Positions 1-5,506 of a DNA stretch of 5,622 bases are shown in pieces (position 1 is the stretch's first letter; every line of letters starts with the position of its first letter). Source of the stretch: Desulfobacterales bacterium (lineage in GTDB: Bacteria; Desulfobacterota; Desulfobacteria; Desulfobacterales; Desulfobacteraceae); contig JAKSBO010000516.1 in the NCBI GenBank assembly GCA_022361095.1, positions 1 through 5,622 of the forward strand, written 5' to 3'. The translations under genes were made by a program, and so were the position numbers. The notes below the pieces were generated by a model. That model searched no databases, had not been told where the DNA came from, and saw only the letters and a program-made list of their open reading frames with translations.

Positions 1-42
1 ATAATTGCGACAATATATCACTACACACATTTATGCAATAAA

Positions 43-70
43 TTTTCTTTAGATTCACAGAATTTATAAT
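43..70 (+). promoter_or_regulatory. Candidate sigma-70 promoter P1 upstream of the kinase operon
   Basis: A perfect TATAAT hexamer lies at 65-70. The best -35 at the right distance is the poor TTTTCT at 43-48, with a 16-nt spacer. Transcription would start near 77 and leave a leader of roughly 145 nt before the kinase start at 222. The surrounding sequence is very AT-rich, so a chance -10 match is possible. Confidence 0.35.
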
Positions 71-111
71 GAAAACCAAGAATAAAGTTTTGTTTTCAAA
101 AAAATATTTCC

Positions 112-139
112 TTGATAATCAACTAAAAATCTGTATTAT
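112..139 (+). promoter_or_regulatory. Candidate sigma-70 promoter P2 of the kinase/phospho-lyase operon
   Basis: TTGATA at 112-117 and TATTAT at 134-139 are separated by 16 nt. Each differs from the sigma-70 consensus at one position. The predicted start near 146 gives a leader of about 75 nt. It is the better-balanced of the two candidate promoters here, and both of its hexamers lie inside the palindromic element annotated at 112-142, which suggests repression or activation at this site. Confidence 0.45.
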
Positions 140-142
140 CAA
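112..142. repeat. Operator-like inverted repeat over promoter P2
   Basis: TTGATAATCAA at 112-122 is an 11-bp palindrome (TTGAT, one base, ATCAA). A further half-site, ATTATCAA at 135-142, is the exact reverse complement of TTGATAAT at 112-119, giving 8-bp perfect arms around 15 bases. The arms cover the putative -35 and -10 boxes. The half-sites resemble FNR/CRP-family TTGAT/ATCAA halves, but the spacings (1 and 15) are not the usual 4, so I do not assign a regulator. Confidence 0.4.
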
Positions 143-221
143 AAAAGCGGGGTGTATTGAAAGCCAAAATGCGTAACAGAAAACAGGCAAAAGACAAACC
201 TAGAAACCCGGAGCGTTAAAC

Positions 222-1226
222 ATGACACAAACCTATAATGAATCATTTCTTGAGGCCATCACACATGGACTTCAAGGGCTTCTCCATGAGTGGGAAATAC
301 CCGAAACCGGGGTTGTCTCCCTTTTGAATATTTCGGAAAATGCCACATTTGTGGCCCATGATCCGGAGAGCGGCAAAAAAATCATACTCAGGGTCCACCG
401 GCCGGCCTACCATACCCGGCAGGAGATTGAGTCCGAACTGATTTGGATCGACAGCCTCCGGGAACAAAAAATCGTTCGGACGGCGGCCCCGCTTGAACTG
501 ACGTCCGGGGGCAGAATCGCAAGTTTTGCCCATGACGGGGCCGAGCGGCTGGTGGTTGGATTTGAATTTCTGCCCGGCGATGAACCATTAATGAACAATG
601 ACCTGACCGCCGATTTTTATACCCTGGGCAGCGTAACGGCACGGCTCCATGAGCATGTTAAATCATGGGCCACCCCGGTGGGATTCAAAAGAAAGGTGTG
701 GGATTTTGACAGCATGCTGGGCCAAGGGCCGTTATGGGGGGACTGGCGCGATGCCATGGGGCTTGATGATAAAGGCCAGGCTGTTTTGGAAGAGACCGCA
801 GACGTTCTGGCCCGGGACCTGGACGCCTTTGGCAGCCAAGCAGACCGGTTCGGACTGGTTCACGCGGATCTGCGGCTTGCAAATCTCCTGGTGGGCCAGG
901 GCGAACTCAGCGTGATCGATTTTGACGATTGCGGTTACAGTTGGTTCATGTATGATTTTGCCGCGGCCATCAGCTTCATGGAAGAGGACGAACAGATACC
1001 TGTTCTGAAAGACAGTTGGGTCAAAGGGTATCGATCCGTGGCCTATCTCTCCCCGGAAGAGGAACAGTCCATCCCCATGTTTATCATGCTCAGGCGCATA
1101 TTGCTCACCGCCTGGCTTGCCAGCCACCGGGAAACAGAAACCGCCCAGCAGCTGGGTCAAACATACACCCAGGGAACCGTTCGCCTGGCCCAGATATACC
1201 TGAACACATCCACCATATTTTCGTAA
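222..1226 (+). CDS. APH-fold small-molecule kinase, probably an amino-alcohol or hydroxylysine-type kinase
   Basis: A 334-residue cytoplasmic phosphotransferase of the aminoglycoside/choline kinase superfamily. The N-lobe (about 30-120) carries an LRVHRP strand at 56-61, followed by an EIESELIWI helix with E72 as candidate partner of the nucleotide-site basic residue. The C-lobe has the catalytic-loop motif HADLRLAN (214-221, with D216 as base and N221 as metal ligand) and the metal-binding IDFDD (232-236, D233). Length is normal for the fold and no key residue is missing. The start is fixed by a GGAG at 210-213, 8 nt upstream. It sits 9 bp before a phospho-lyase-like PLP enzyme. In animals the analogous pair is hydroxylysine kinase and phosphohydroxylysine phospho-lyase; bacterial ethanolamine or 1-amino-2-propanol breakdown uses the same two-step logic. 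I therefore infer that it phosphorylates an amino alcohol. The substrate cannot be read from the sequence, and homoserine- or choline-like substrates remain possible. Confidence 0.85.
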   Translation: MTQTYNESFLEAITHGLQGLLHEWEIPETGVVSLLNISENATFVAHDPESGKKIILRVHRPAYHTRQEIESELIWIDSLREQKIVRTAAPLELTSGGRIASFAHDGAERLVVGFEFLPGDEPLMNNDLTADFYTLGSVTARLHEHVKSWATPVGFKRKVWDFDSMLGQGPLWGDWRDAMGLDDKGQAVLEETADVLARDLDAFGSQADRFGLVHADLRLANLLVGQGELSVIDFDDCGYSWFMYDFAAAISFMEEDEQIPVLKDSWVKGYRSVAYLSPEEEQSIPMFIMLRRILLTAWLASHRETETAQQLGQTYTQGTVRLAQIYLNTSTIFS

Positions 1227-1235
1227 GGCTTCGAC

Positions 1236-2567
1236 ATGACAGCAAAAGTTAAACAAATTCTCGACATGAATGCGTTCTCCCCGGATTCAGCCCGGACCAC
1301 GGACCCCAATAGCCTTCTTGGCCGGCGGCTTAATAATTTCGGTGCAGCATCCGTATTGTTCTACCGCAACCCCATTGAAATGGCCGGGGGACACGGGGCC
1401 TGGCTTACGGCAAAGGACGGCACCCAATATCTTGATTTTTACAACAATGTGCCCTCCGTGGGCCATACCCACCCAAAAGTGGTTGAAGCCGTCAGCACGC
1501 AGGTGGGCAAGCTCAACATCAACACCCGGTATCTGTCCGGTGTGGTGGACGACTATCTGGACAGGTTAAAAAAGACCTTTCCCGATTATCTTGATAATAT
1601 TCTAATGTGCTGCACCGGCAGTGAGGCCAATGACCTGGCCTTAAGAATCGCCATGCAGCGCAGCGGCAAACGCGGGTTTATCGTTACGGAAACCGCTTAC
1701 CACGGCAACACCCTGGCTGTGACCCACATCTCCCCGGCGGCATTGAAAAAAGATCCCCTGCCCGACCATGTGGTTGCGGTTCCGGCGCCGTTTTCCAGAA
1801 TTTACGGGCAAGACCCCGGAAAAGGATTTGCCGGGGCCGTAAAGCAGGCGGTGGCGGAATTGGAAGAGAGAGGGCATGGCTGCGCCGGTTTGATCTGTGA
1901 CTCCATTTTTTCCAGTGACGGTGTCATCAGTGATCCGCCCGGATTTTTAAGTGAAGCCGCCGCTGTGGTTAAAAAGGCCGGGGGCCTTTTCATTGCAGAC
2001 GAAGTTCAGCCCGGATTTGCCAGGACCGGCACCCATATGTGGGGATTTCAACGCCACAATCTTTCCCCGGACCTTGTCACCATGGGCAAACCCATGGGCA
2101 ACGGTTTTCCCATGGCAGGCGTGGCCGCAAAATCATCTGACGTCAAGCGTTTCTGCGAACATGTCGGTTACTTCAACACCTTCGGCGGCAACCCTGTGGC
2201 CGCAGCCGCAGGCCAGGCCGTACTCGACATTATCGAACAAGAAGGACTCATGGAAAATGCGCACCTGGCAGGCAGCCATGCCATGGCCGGCCTCAAAGCG
2301 ATCCGGCAAAAACACTCCCAGATCAGCGACATCAGGGGCTGCGGCCTGTTTATCGGTATGGATCTGTGTGTTGACGGTGATCCGGACAAGCCTGACCCCG
2401 CCCTTGCATCGGATCTGATCAACGCCCTGAAACGCCGCCATATCCTCATCGGCGCTGCGGGCAAATACGGAAACACCCTGAAGCTGAGACCCCCCCTGTG
2501 TCTTTCCATAAAAGAGGTGGATATTTTTATGGATAGCCTTTCACAAAGCCTTAATCAGCTTATATAA
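1236..2567 (+). CDS. Class III PLP enzyme, probably an amino-alcohol-phosphate phospho-lyase (ETNPPL/PHYKPL-like)
   Basis: A 443-residue fold-type I PLP enzyme of aminotransferase class III, full length. Visible motifs are the phosphate-binding GSEAN (128-132), YHGN (155-158) stacking on the cofactor, IADEVQ (253-258, D255 contacting the pyridine nitrogen), GKPMGNGFP (284-292) with Schiff-base lysine K285, and TFGGNP (315-320). The strings YNNVPSVGH (69-77), LNINTRYL (93-100), GKPMGNG and RGCGLFIG (367-374) are more typical of the AGXT2L1/AGXT2L2 phospho-lyases than of ornithine or GABA transaminases. The expected reaction is removal of phosphate and ammonia from an O-phospho amino alcohol (phosphoethanolamine, phospho-aminopropanol or phosphohydroxylysine), leaving an aldehyde. 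Its start overlaps the end of the kinase's regulatory space: an AAGG at 1225-1228 spans the kinase stop, 7 nt before ATG 1236. A second in-frame ATG at 1266 lacks a Shine-Dalgarno. A plain transaminase function is the main alternative. Confidence 0.87.
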   Translation: MTAKVKQILDMNAFSPDSARTTDPNSLLGRRLNNFGAASVLFYRNPIEMAGGHGAWLTAKDGTQYLDFYNNVPSVGHTHPKVVEAVSTQVGKLNINTRYLSGVVDDYLDRLKKTFPDYLDNILMCCTGSEANDLALRIAMQRSGKRGFIVTETAYHGNTLAVTHISPAALKKDPLPDHVVAVPAPFSRIYGQDPGKGFAGAVKQAVAELEERGHGCAGLICDSIFSSDGVISDPPGFLSEAAAVVKKAGGLFIADEVQPGFARTGTHMWGFQRHNLSPDLVTMGKPMGNGFPMAGVAAKSSDVKRFCEHVGYFNTFGGNPVAAAAGQAVLDIIEQEGLMENAHLAGSHAMAGLKAIRQKHSQISDIRGCGLFIGMDLCVDGDPDKPDPALASDLINALKRRHILIGAAGKYGNTLKLRPPLCLSIKEVDIFMDSLSQSLNQLI

Positions 2568-2608
2568 TATCTGGACGGCCCGACTGCAGGGCACCCGGAC
2601 AACAATTC

Positions 2609-2646
2609 AGCCATCCTTCAAAAAGCATTTTGGTGGGTGGCTTTTT
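2609..2646 (+). terminator. Strong intrinsic terminator of the kinase/phospho-lyase operon
   Basis: AGCCATCC (2609-2616) pairs with GGGTGGCT (2635-2642) with one G-U pair. After a small internal loop, CAAAA (2619-2623) pairs with TTTTG (2628-2632) around a four-base loop. A run of five T (2642-2646) follows directly. It begins about 40 bp after the stop codon at 2567 and reads only on the plus strand, since no T run follows on the other strand. Confidence 0.88.
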
Positions 2647-2649
2647 AAA

Positions 2650-3125
2650 TACCGAGTACCCGTTAACATTCGAGGTGAATACAAAGAATGGTTTTTTTGA
2701 ATGCCAAGCATAGCCAAGAATATTAGGATTTGAAGGAGCGTAGATAACACGGCTAAGAATTTCATGTATCCATTATCCGCAGAAGATGATCTCGAAAAAG
2801 TCCAATTTTGGTTTTAAGATACTGAATTTAGGACTCTATATTTCTTACGAAACCATCAAAGAACAATGGAAGCATCTAAACCACACCGAATCATTCTCTT
2901 TCATTCTTCACAAAAATTTTTCCGACAACAACTAGGTCAATGAACCGGCCGCCAATAGGCCCTATCAAAGTCCGATCTCAGCCCACATTGAGATTTTAAA
3001 TGCCGGGACATTGCGGGTGTATGTTTCAAACGTGGCGCCTAAACGCGATTGAAGTCTCTTTCTTCACTATCATGAAAATGACATTTGTGCAGGCAAAGGG
3101 CTTTTTTTAACCAAGTGGCATCCCC
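2650..3125. other. Gene-poor stretch, probably decayed sequence
   Basis: No frame here has both a good start and a ribosome binding site. Three weak open frames are visible. A plus-strand frame at 2786-2935 (49 codons from ATG) has no Shine-Dalgarno. A minus-strand frame at 2560-2772 runs 70 codons to a stop that overlaps the end of the phospho-lyase gene, but has no ATG, GTG or TTG near its beginning. An AAGGAG at 2733-2738 is followed by an ATG only 25 nt later, opening just 17 codons. A small hairpin, ATCTCA (2975-2980) with TGAGAT (2989-2994), is followed by four T. The composition is more AT-rich than in the flanking genes. I infer an eroded gene or element, without recognising a family. 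Confidence 0.4.
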
Positions 3126-3171
3126 AAAAAAAAGTCCGCCTGTCCATCCCTTGGGGGACAGACAGGCGGGC
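3126..3171 (-). terminator. Strong intrinsic terminator reading leftward
   Basis: CCGCCTGTC (3136-3144) pairs perfectly with GACAGGCGG (3161-3169), and the stem extends outward by T3135-G3170 and G3134-C3171. Inside, CCC (3148-3150) can pair with GGG (3155-3157). On the plus strand the stem is preceded by eight A (3126-3133), which become eight U directly after the hairpin on a minus-strand transcript. Nothing T-rich follows on the plus strand, so the terminator serves leftward transcription coming from the right. No intact leftward gene is present there. Confidence 0.82.
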
Positions 3172-3187
3172 AGGATAATAGATTGAG

Positions 3188-3223
3188 ATCAGGTTCAGTA
3201 TAAGAGCATCAGCATCAGGTTCA
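3188..3223. repeat. Short direct repeat ATCAGGTTCA
   Basis: The 10-mer ATCAGGTTCA occurs at 3188-3197 and again at 3214-3223, a 26-bp period. The intervening bases contain AGCATC twice. It lies just to the right of the leftward terminator. It could be a replication-slippage remnant or paired protein-binding sites; nothing else in the sequence decides this. Confidence 0.4.
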
Positions 3224-3374
3224 ACAATTATCCTAAAATTTACCGCTTCTATATTATCGAAAGATATTCAAGTCAATGAAAAAATTGTGTTTAATTCAAA
3301 AAAAATATTCCCTGTTAGATTAAACTCTGTCCAGAGGACTGATATCAGCGCGGCACCAGAGATTAAAAGAATTT

Positions 3375-3548
3375 TTAACGGATAAAACTCATCTTCTGCC
3401 TTGCCCCAAGTTCCGGATAAGGAACCTGGTCTTTTGCTTTTTCAATACAGGTCAACAGCCATGCCATATTACGAATCCAAATTTCGATGGTTTGCAGCCC
3501 CTCTATATCCTGCTGGCCCGGGACCAAATTCTGCTGAAAATTGACCTT
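3375..3548 (-). pseudogene. Possible 3' remnant of a leftward gene, family unknown
   Basis: This minus-strand frame runs 57 codons between a TGA (3549-3551) and a TAA (3375-3377). The translation has the look of a genuine C-terminal segment: a hydrophobic/amphipathic helix containing IWIRNMAWLLTCIEKAKDQ, then a short polar tail ending SFIR. The only internal ATG (in the NMAW segment) lacks a Shine-Dalgarno, so it is unlikely to be a separate small gene. The strong leftward terminator about 200 bp downstream fits an ancestral transcription unit that lost its 5' part. The region also lies antisense to the open upstream extension of the following small gene. I do not recognise the family, and a chance open frame is a real alternative. 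Confidence 0.3.
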
Positions 3549-3568
3549 TCAAAAATCGGTACTACTTT
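3541..3568 (+). promoter_or_regulatory. Weak candidate promoter of the Cys-rich small gene
   Basis: TTGACC at 3541-3546 matches five of six -35 positions. With a 16-nt spacer the -10 would be the poor TACTTT (3563-3568); TTTTAT (3566-3571) with a 19-nt spacer is the alternative. An 8-bp palindrome TTGATCAA (3576-3583) lies just downstream, between this site and the ribosome binding site, and could be an operator. Confidence 0.3.
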
Positions 3569-3596
3569 TATTACATTGATCAAGCATTTCACTTAC

Positions 3597-3604
3597 GAGG
3601 AGGG
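3597..3604 (+). promoter_or_regulatory. Ribosome binding site that sets the start of the Cys-rich small gene
   Basis: GAGGAGGG is close to a perfect Shine-Dalgarno, 7 nt before ATG 3612. It decides the start: the frame is open back to an ATG at 3492, but that start has no comparable site, and the extra 40 residues look unlike the rest of the protein. Another ATG at 3605 is out of frame. Confidence 0.8.
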
Positions 3605-3611
3605 ATGCGGT

Positions 3612-3839
3612 ATGGGAAAAAAGCGGAACGCCTGCAAGGCGTGCAAAAACAAAAAAGAACATTTGCGCATATCATCTGATGCATCAAAAGCCTTTGTCTG
3701 TAAAAAATGCGGCGCATCAACAACAAAAGCCAAGTTGGTTTGCAAACCTGTTAAACAAAATTTGACCCATTTGTGTGAAAAATGCAACCGATTATCCGAC
3801 AAACCCAAGCAGTTATGCAAGCCTAAAAAAATATTATAA
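3612..3839 (+). CDS. Small lysine-rich zinc-ribbon-like protein with a duplicated Cys module
   Basis: A 75-residue basic protein with eight cysteines and no signal peptide or membrane segment, so probably cytoplasmic. CxxC pairs are at 8/11, 30/33 and 55/58, with single cysteines at 44 and 69. Residues 30-48 and 55-73 are an internal repeat: CxxC, exactly ten residues, then CKPxK, with a period of 25 residues. Eight cysteines would suit two zinc sites, for instance the pairs at 8/11 and 30/33 combined with 44, 55/58 and 69; His17 and His53 are alternative ligands. The Lys-rich surface suggests nucleic acid or ribosome contact. No function can be named. The start follows an excellent Shine-Dalgarno. 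The gene stands alone, is more AT-rich than the flanking operon, and has no clear terminator. I am confident that it is a real gene and that it binds metal, and unsure of its role. Confidence 0.75.
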   Translation: MGKKRNACKACKNKKEHLRISSDASKAFVCKKCGASTTKAKLVCKPVKQNLTHLCEKCNRLSDKPKQLCKPKKIL

Positions 3840-4098
3840 CACCTATTTTAAGGACATATTCACGGCATAACAATCTTGATGCCACGCCTATCCGGTGATA
3901 CAGTCCCGTTTTTACAATATGCCTGCATCACCGGTTCAGGCACCAGGCCCCCGCCCGTAGCCCGGACAAGGTGGGCGCACGATCCATATCTCCAACGCTC
4001 CCCTTCCTTTGAAGGTATCTTTTTCCCTTCCGAAATATTCAACAAGCCTAGGGGCCCTGACAAACCCGCAGTTGCCGAAGGCTCAAAAAACGCCAAAC

Positions 4099-4122
4099 AC
4101 GTCAATAGTCCCTTATTGACGT
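4099..4122. repeat. Perfect 9-bp inverted repeat with nearby T and A tracts
   Basis: ACGTCAATA (4099-4107) and TATTGACGT (4114-4122) are exact reverse complements around a six-base loop. The right arm also begins the 8-bp palindrome TGACGTCA (4117-4124). Seven T lie at 4135-4141, 12 nt beyond the stem on the plus strand. Six A lie at 4085-4090, 8 nt beyond it for a minus-strand transcript. The tracts are too distant for a classical intrinsic terminator, so an operator, or a weak terminator acting in both directions, is equally plausible. Confidence 0.5.
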
Positions 4123-4187
4123 CATTCCTGTTCCTTTTTTTACATTTATATTCTATGATACAGGGTATTATTTTGAAATAACCGGCA

Positions 4188-4225
4188 TGGGCCGGCCTGA
4201 CATATAAGCTGCCAGGCTCAGCCCA
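4188..4225 (+). repeat. Two-part hairpin in the leader of the regulator gene
   Basis: TGGGC (4188-4192) pairs with GCCCA (4221-4225) and, inside, GCCTG (4195-4199) pairs with CAGGC (4213-4217) around a 13-base loop. The GGCCGGCC palindrome (4190-4197) overlaps the left arm and offers an alternative small stem, CCGGC/GCCGG (4182-4186/4191-4195). No T run follows, so it is not a standard terminator. It lies 65 bp before the regulator start and could shape its leader or serve as a binding site. Confidence 0.35.
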
Positions 4226-4290
4226 CAATAAAGTTTGAAAGATCTGAGGAACTTACCCGGACTTTCTTATAAAAATAAGTGAGTAGTGCC

Positions 4291-5418
4291 ATGGCCAAAA
4301 CATCAAATCGAACAGTAAGCATTTCCTGCCGCCTCAAGGCGTTACGCACACAAAAAAAAATGACCCAGTCTGAACTTGCCGGTTTTGTGGGTATCAAGCG
4401 CCAGGCTGTTTATGATATTGAAGCCGGCCGCTACCTGCCCAACACCGGGATAGCCCTTGCCATGGCCCAGGTGCTGGGCTGCCGGGTGGAGGACATTTTT
4501 CATCAGGCACCGGGCCAGGCCAGGGATGTGGTCCTGGTGGACCAGGAACATGCCTGGGGGCCCCGGGTGAACATCGCCAAGGTCCGGGACCGCCACTTTG
4601 CATACCCCCTTGTGGGAACCCATGCCAGGATGGAGGATATGGGCGCAGCAGACGCACTGCTTGAGCCGTGCCAGGCAAGGGCAAAAATATTATTACCCGA
4701 GGAGCGGGTTGCTTCCACAGCCCTGCTTTTAGGCTGTGATCCGGCATTTTCCGTCCTGGGCCACCGGGTTCGTGAAACCCCGGGCCATGCTGGCCTGACG
4801 GTCAGGTTTGCCTCCAGTCAAACGGCGGTCACCCGGGTGGCCTCGGGCCAGGCCCATATCGCAGGCACCCACATGCACCCCCGGGGCGGGGGTGATGATG
4901 GAAACAAATTTCTGGTTTCCCGGAAAATGAAAGATCTCTCAGGTATTCTCATTGCCTTTTCAGCCTTTGAAGAGGGGCTGCTGGTGGCCCCTGGGAACCC
5001 CAAAGGGATTACAGGCGTTGCCGATCTGGCACGCAGTGATATCCGGCTGATCAACCGTGAGGAAGGCGCCGCCCTTCGCAGCCTGCTGGATGATTTGCTC
5101 ACAGAGGAAAACATTCCTGCAACGGCAATACAGGGATATGGCCATCTGGTGCACAGTCATGCCCAGGGCGCCCAGGCCGTACGCCATGACGTCTGTGATG
5201 CGGCGTTAGGGCTGCGGGCCGTGGCCGTGACCCATGGATTGGATTTTATCCCCCTTTCCCATGTCCGTTGTGATCTTGCCATTCCTTTGGACCTGATGAC
5301 CCATCCAGGTGTTGCAGCAGCGCTGGATATTATCCAGACCCGGGCGTTCAGGGAAGAACTGGCCTGTCTGCCCGGCTATGAAACGTCAGATACCGGCCGC
5401 ATAATTGCAGAATTGTAA
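4291..5418 (+). CDS. XRE-type HTH regulator with PBP-like ligand-binding domain
   Basis: A 375-residue one-component transcription factor. Residues about 12-70 form an XRE/Cro-C1 helix-turn-helix: RLKALRT, then MTQSELA, GIKRQAVYDIEAG and a closing VEDIF. After a linker, residues about 143-360 match the periplasmic-binding-protein-like domain found in regulators related to molybdate/tungstate sensing (PF12727 type). Visible marks are LLLGCDPAF (145-153), SGQAHIAGTHMH (185-196), NREEGAALRSLLDDLL (255-270), and the long helix-strand segment from GYGHLVHSHAQGAQAV (282-297) into DAALGLRAVAV and GLDFIPL. There is no signal peptide, so this solute-binding fold works in the cytoplasm. I infer DNA binding controlled by a small ligand, possibly an oxyanion. 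No transporter or cofactor gene is in view to support this. ATG 4291 is preferred over an in-frame GTG at 4279 because the purine-rich AAGTGAG (4277-4283) lies 7 nt before it. It converges with the dnaK-like gene. Confidence 0.85.
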   Translation: MAKTSNRTVSISCRLKALRTQKKMTQSELAGFVGIKRQAVYDIEAGRYLPNTGIALAMAQVLGCRVEDIFHQAPGQARDVVLVDQEHAWGPRVNIAKVRDRHFAYPLVGTHARMEDMGAADALLEPCQARAKILLPEERVASTALLLGCDPAFSVLGHRVRETPGHAGLTVRFASSQTAVTRVASGQAHIAGTHMHPRGGGDDGNKFLVSRKMKDLSGILIAFSAFEEGLLVAPGNPKGITGVADLARSDIRLINREEGAALRSLLDDLLTEENIPATAIQGYGHLVHSHAQGAQAVRHDVCDAALGLRAVAVTHGLDFIPLSHVRCDLAIPLDLMTHPGVAAALDIIQTRAFREELACLPGYETSDTGRIIAEL

Positions 5419-5437
5419 CACAGGGCATCCCGGTTAC
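5415..5437. repeat. Hairpin over the regulator stop codon
   Basis: GTAAC (5415-5419) pairs with GTTAC (5433-5437) and, inside, GGG (5423-5425) pairs with CCC (5429-5431) around a three-base loop. The left arm includes the TAA stop of the regulator gene. No T run follows in either direction, so it would be at best a pause site or a 3'-end stabiliser. Confidence 0.35.
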
Positions 5438-5506
5438 ACTTACAACAATATACGCATTGAATTTAGACAGTTTCGACCCCGGACTTACGAACCCGTTATT
5501 AAGATG

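Larger units (their letters stand above)
3860..4228. other. Structured intergenic block of unknown nature
   Basis: This stretch is unusually GC-rich for an intergenic region (especially 3925-4080) and dense in inverted repeats: GGCAT/ATGCC (3864-3868/3879-3883), CCGGTGAT/ATCACCGG (3892-3899/3927-3934), TGCCTG/CAGGCA (3920-3925/3937-3942) and CCTTC/GAAGG (4002-4006/4011-4015). The second and third overlap, so they could be alternative folds or a pseudoknot. Frames of 122 codons (minus, 4228 to 3860) and 101 codons (plus, 3876-4181) are open opposite one another. Both begin with TTG and lack a Shine-Dalgarno, and neither translation resembles a known fold. A structured RNA, a dispersed repeat unit or an eroded mobile element would all fit. 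Confidence 0.4.

Noticed and set aside
732..1256. A 174-codon minus-strand frame opposite the kinase gene.
   Set aside because: It is a shadow of the kinase coding sequence. The plus strand carries the conserved kinase motifs and the ribosome binding site.
3023..3054. A 32-base string starting GTTTCAAACG and ending GCGATTGAAG looks like a CRISPR direct repeat.
   Set aside because: Only one copy exists in the window, with no spacers and no cas genes. A single look-alike is not an array.
3172..3490. Terminal inverted repeats of an insertion sequence around the decayed region.
   Set aside because: I searched by eye and found only short direct repeats and hairpins, with no matching ends and no transposase motif.
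3492..3611. An upstream extension of the Cys-rich protein from ATG 3492.
   Set aside because: A near-perfect Shine-Dalgarno at 3597-3604 points to ATG 3612, and the extra residues do not resemble the cysteine modules.
3876..4181. A 101-codon plus-strand frame with a hydrophobic C-terminal segment.
   Set aside because: It starts with TTG, has no ribosome binding site, and the hydrophobic stretch is encoded by a T-rich tract. It shares the structured block with the opposite frame.
3860..4228. A 122-codon minus-strand frame as a gene.
   Set aside because: It starts with TTG without a Shine-Dalgarno, has no recognisable domain, and lies opposite an equally long open frame. GC-rich, repeat-rich DNA explains the lack of stops.
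4279..4290. GTG 4279 as the start of the XRE regulator.
   Set aside because: It has no Shine-Dalgarno of its own and overlaps the purine-rich site that suits ATG 4291. It cannot be fully excluded.
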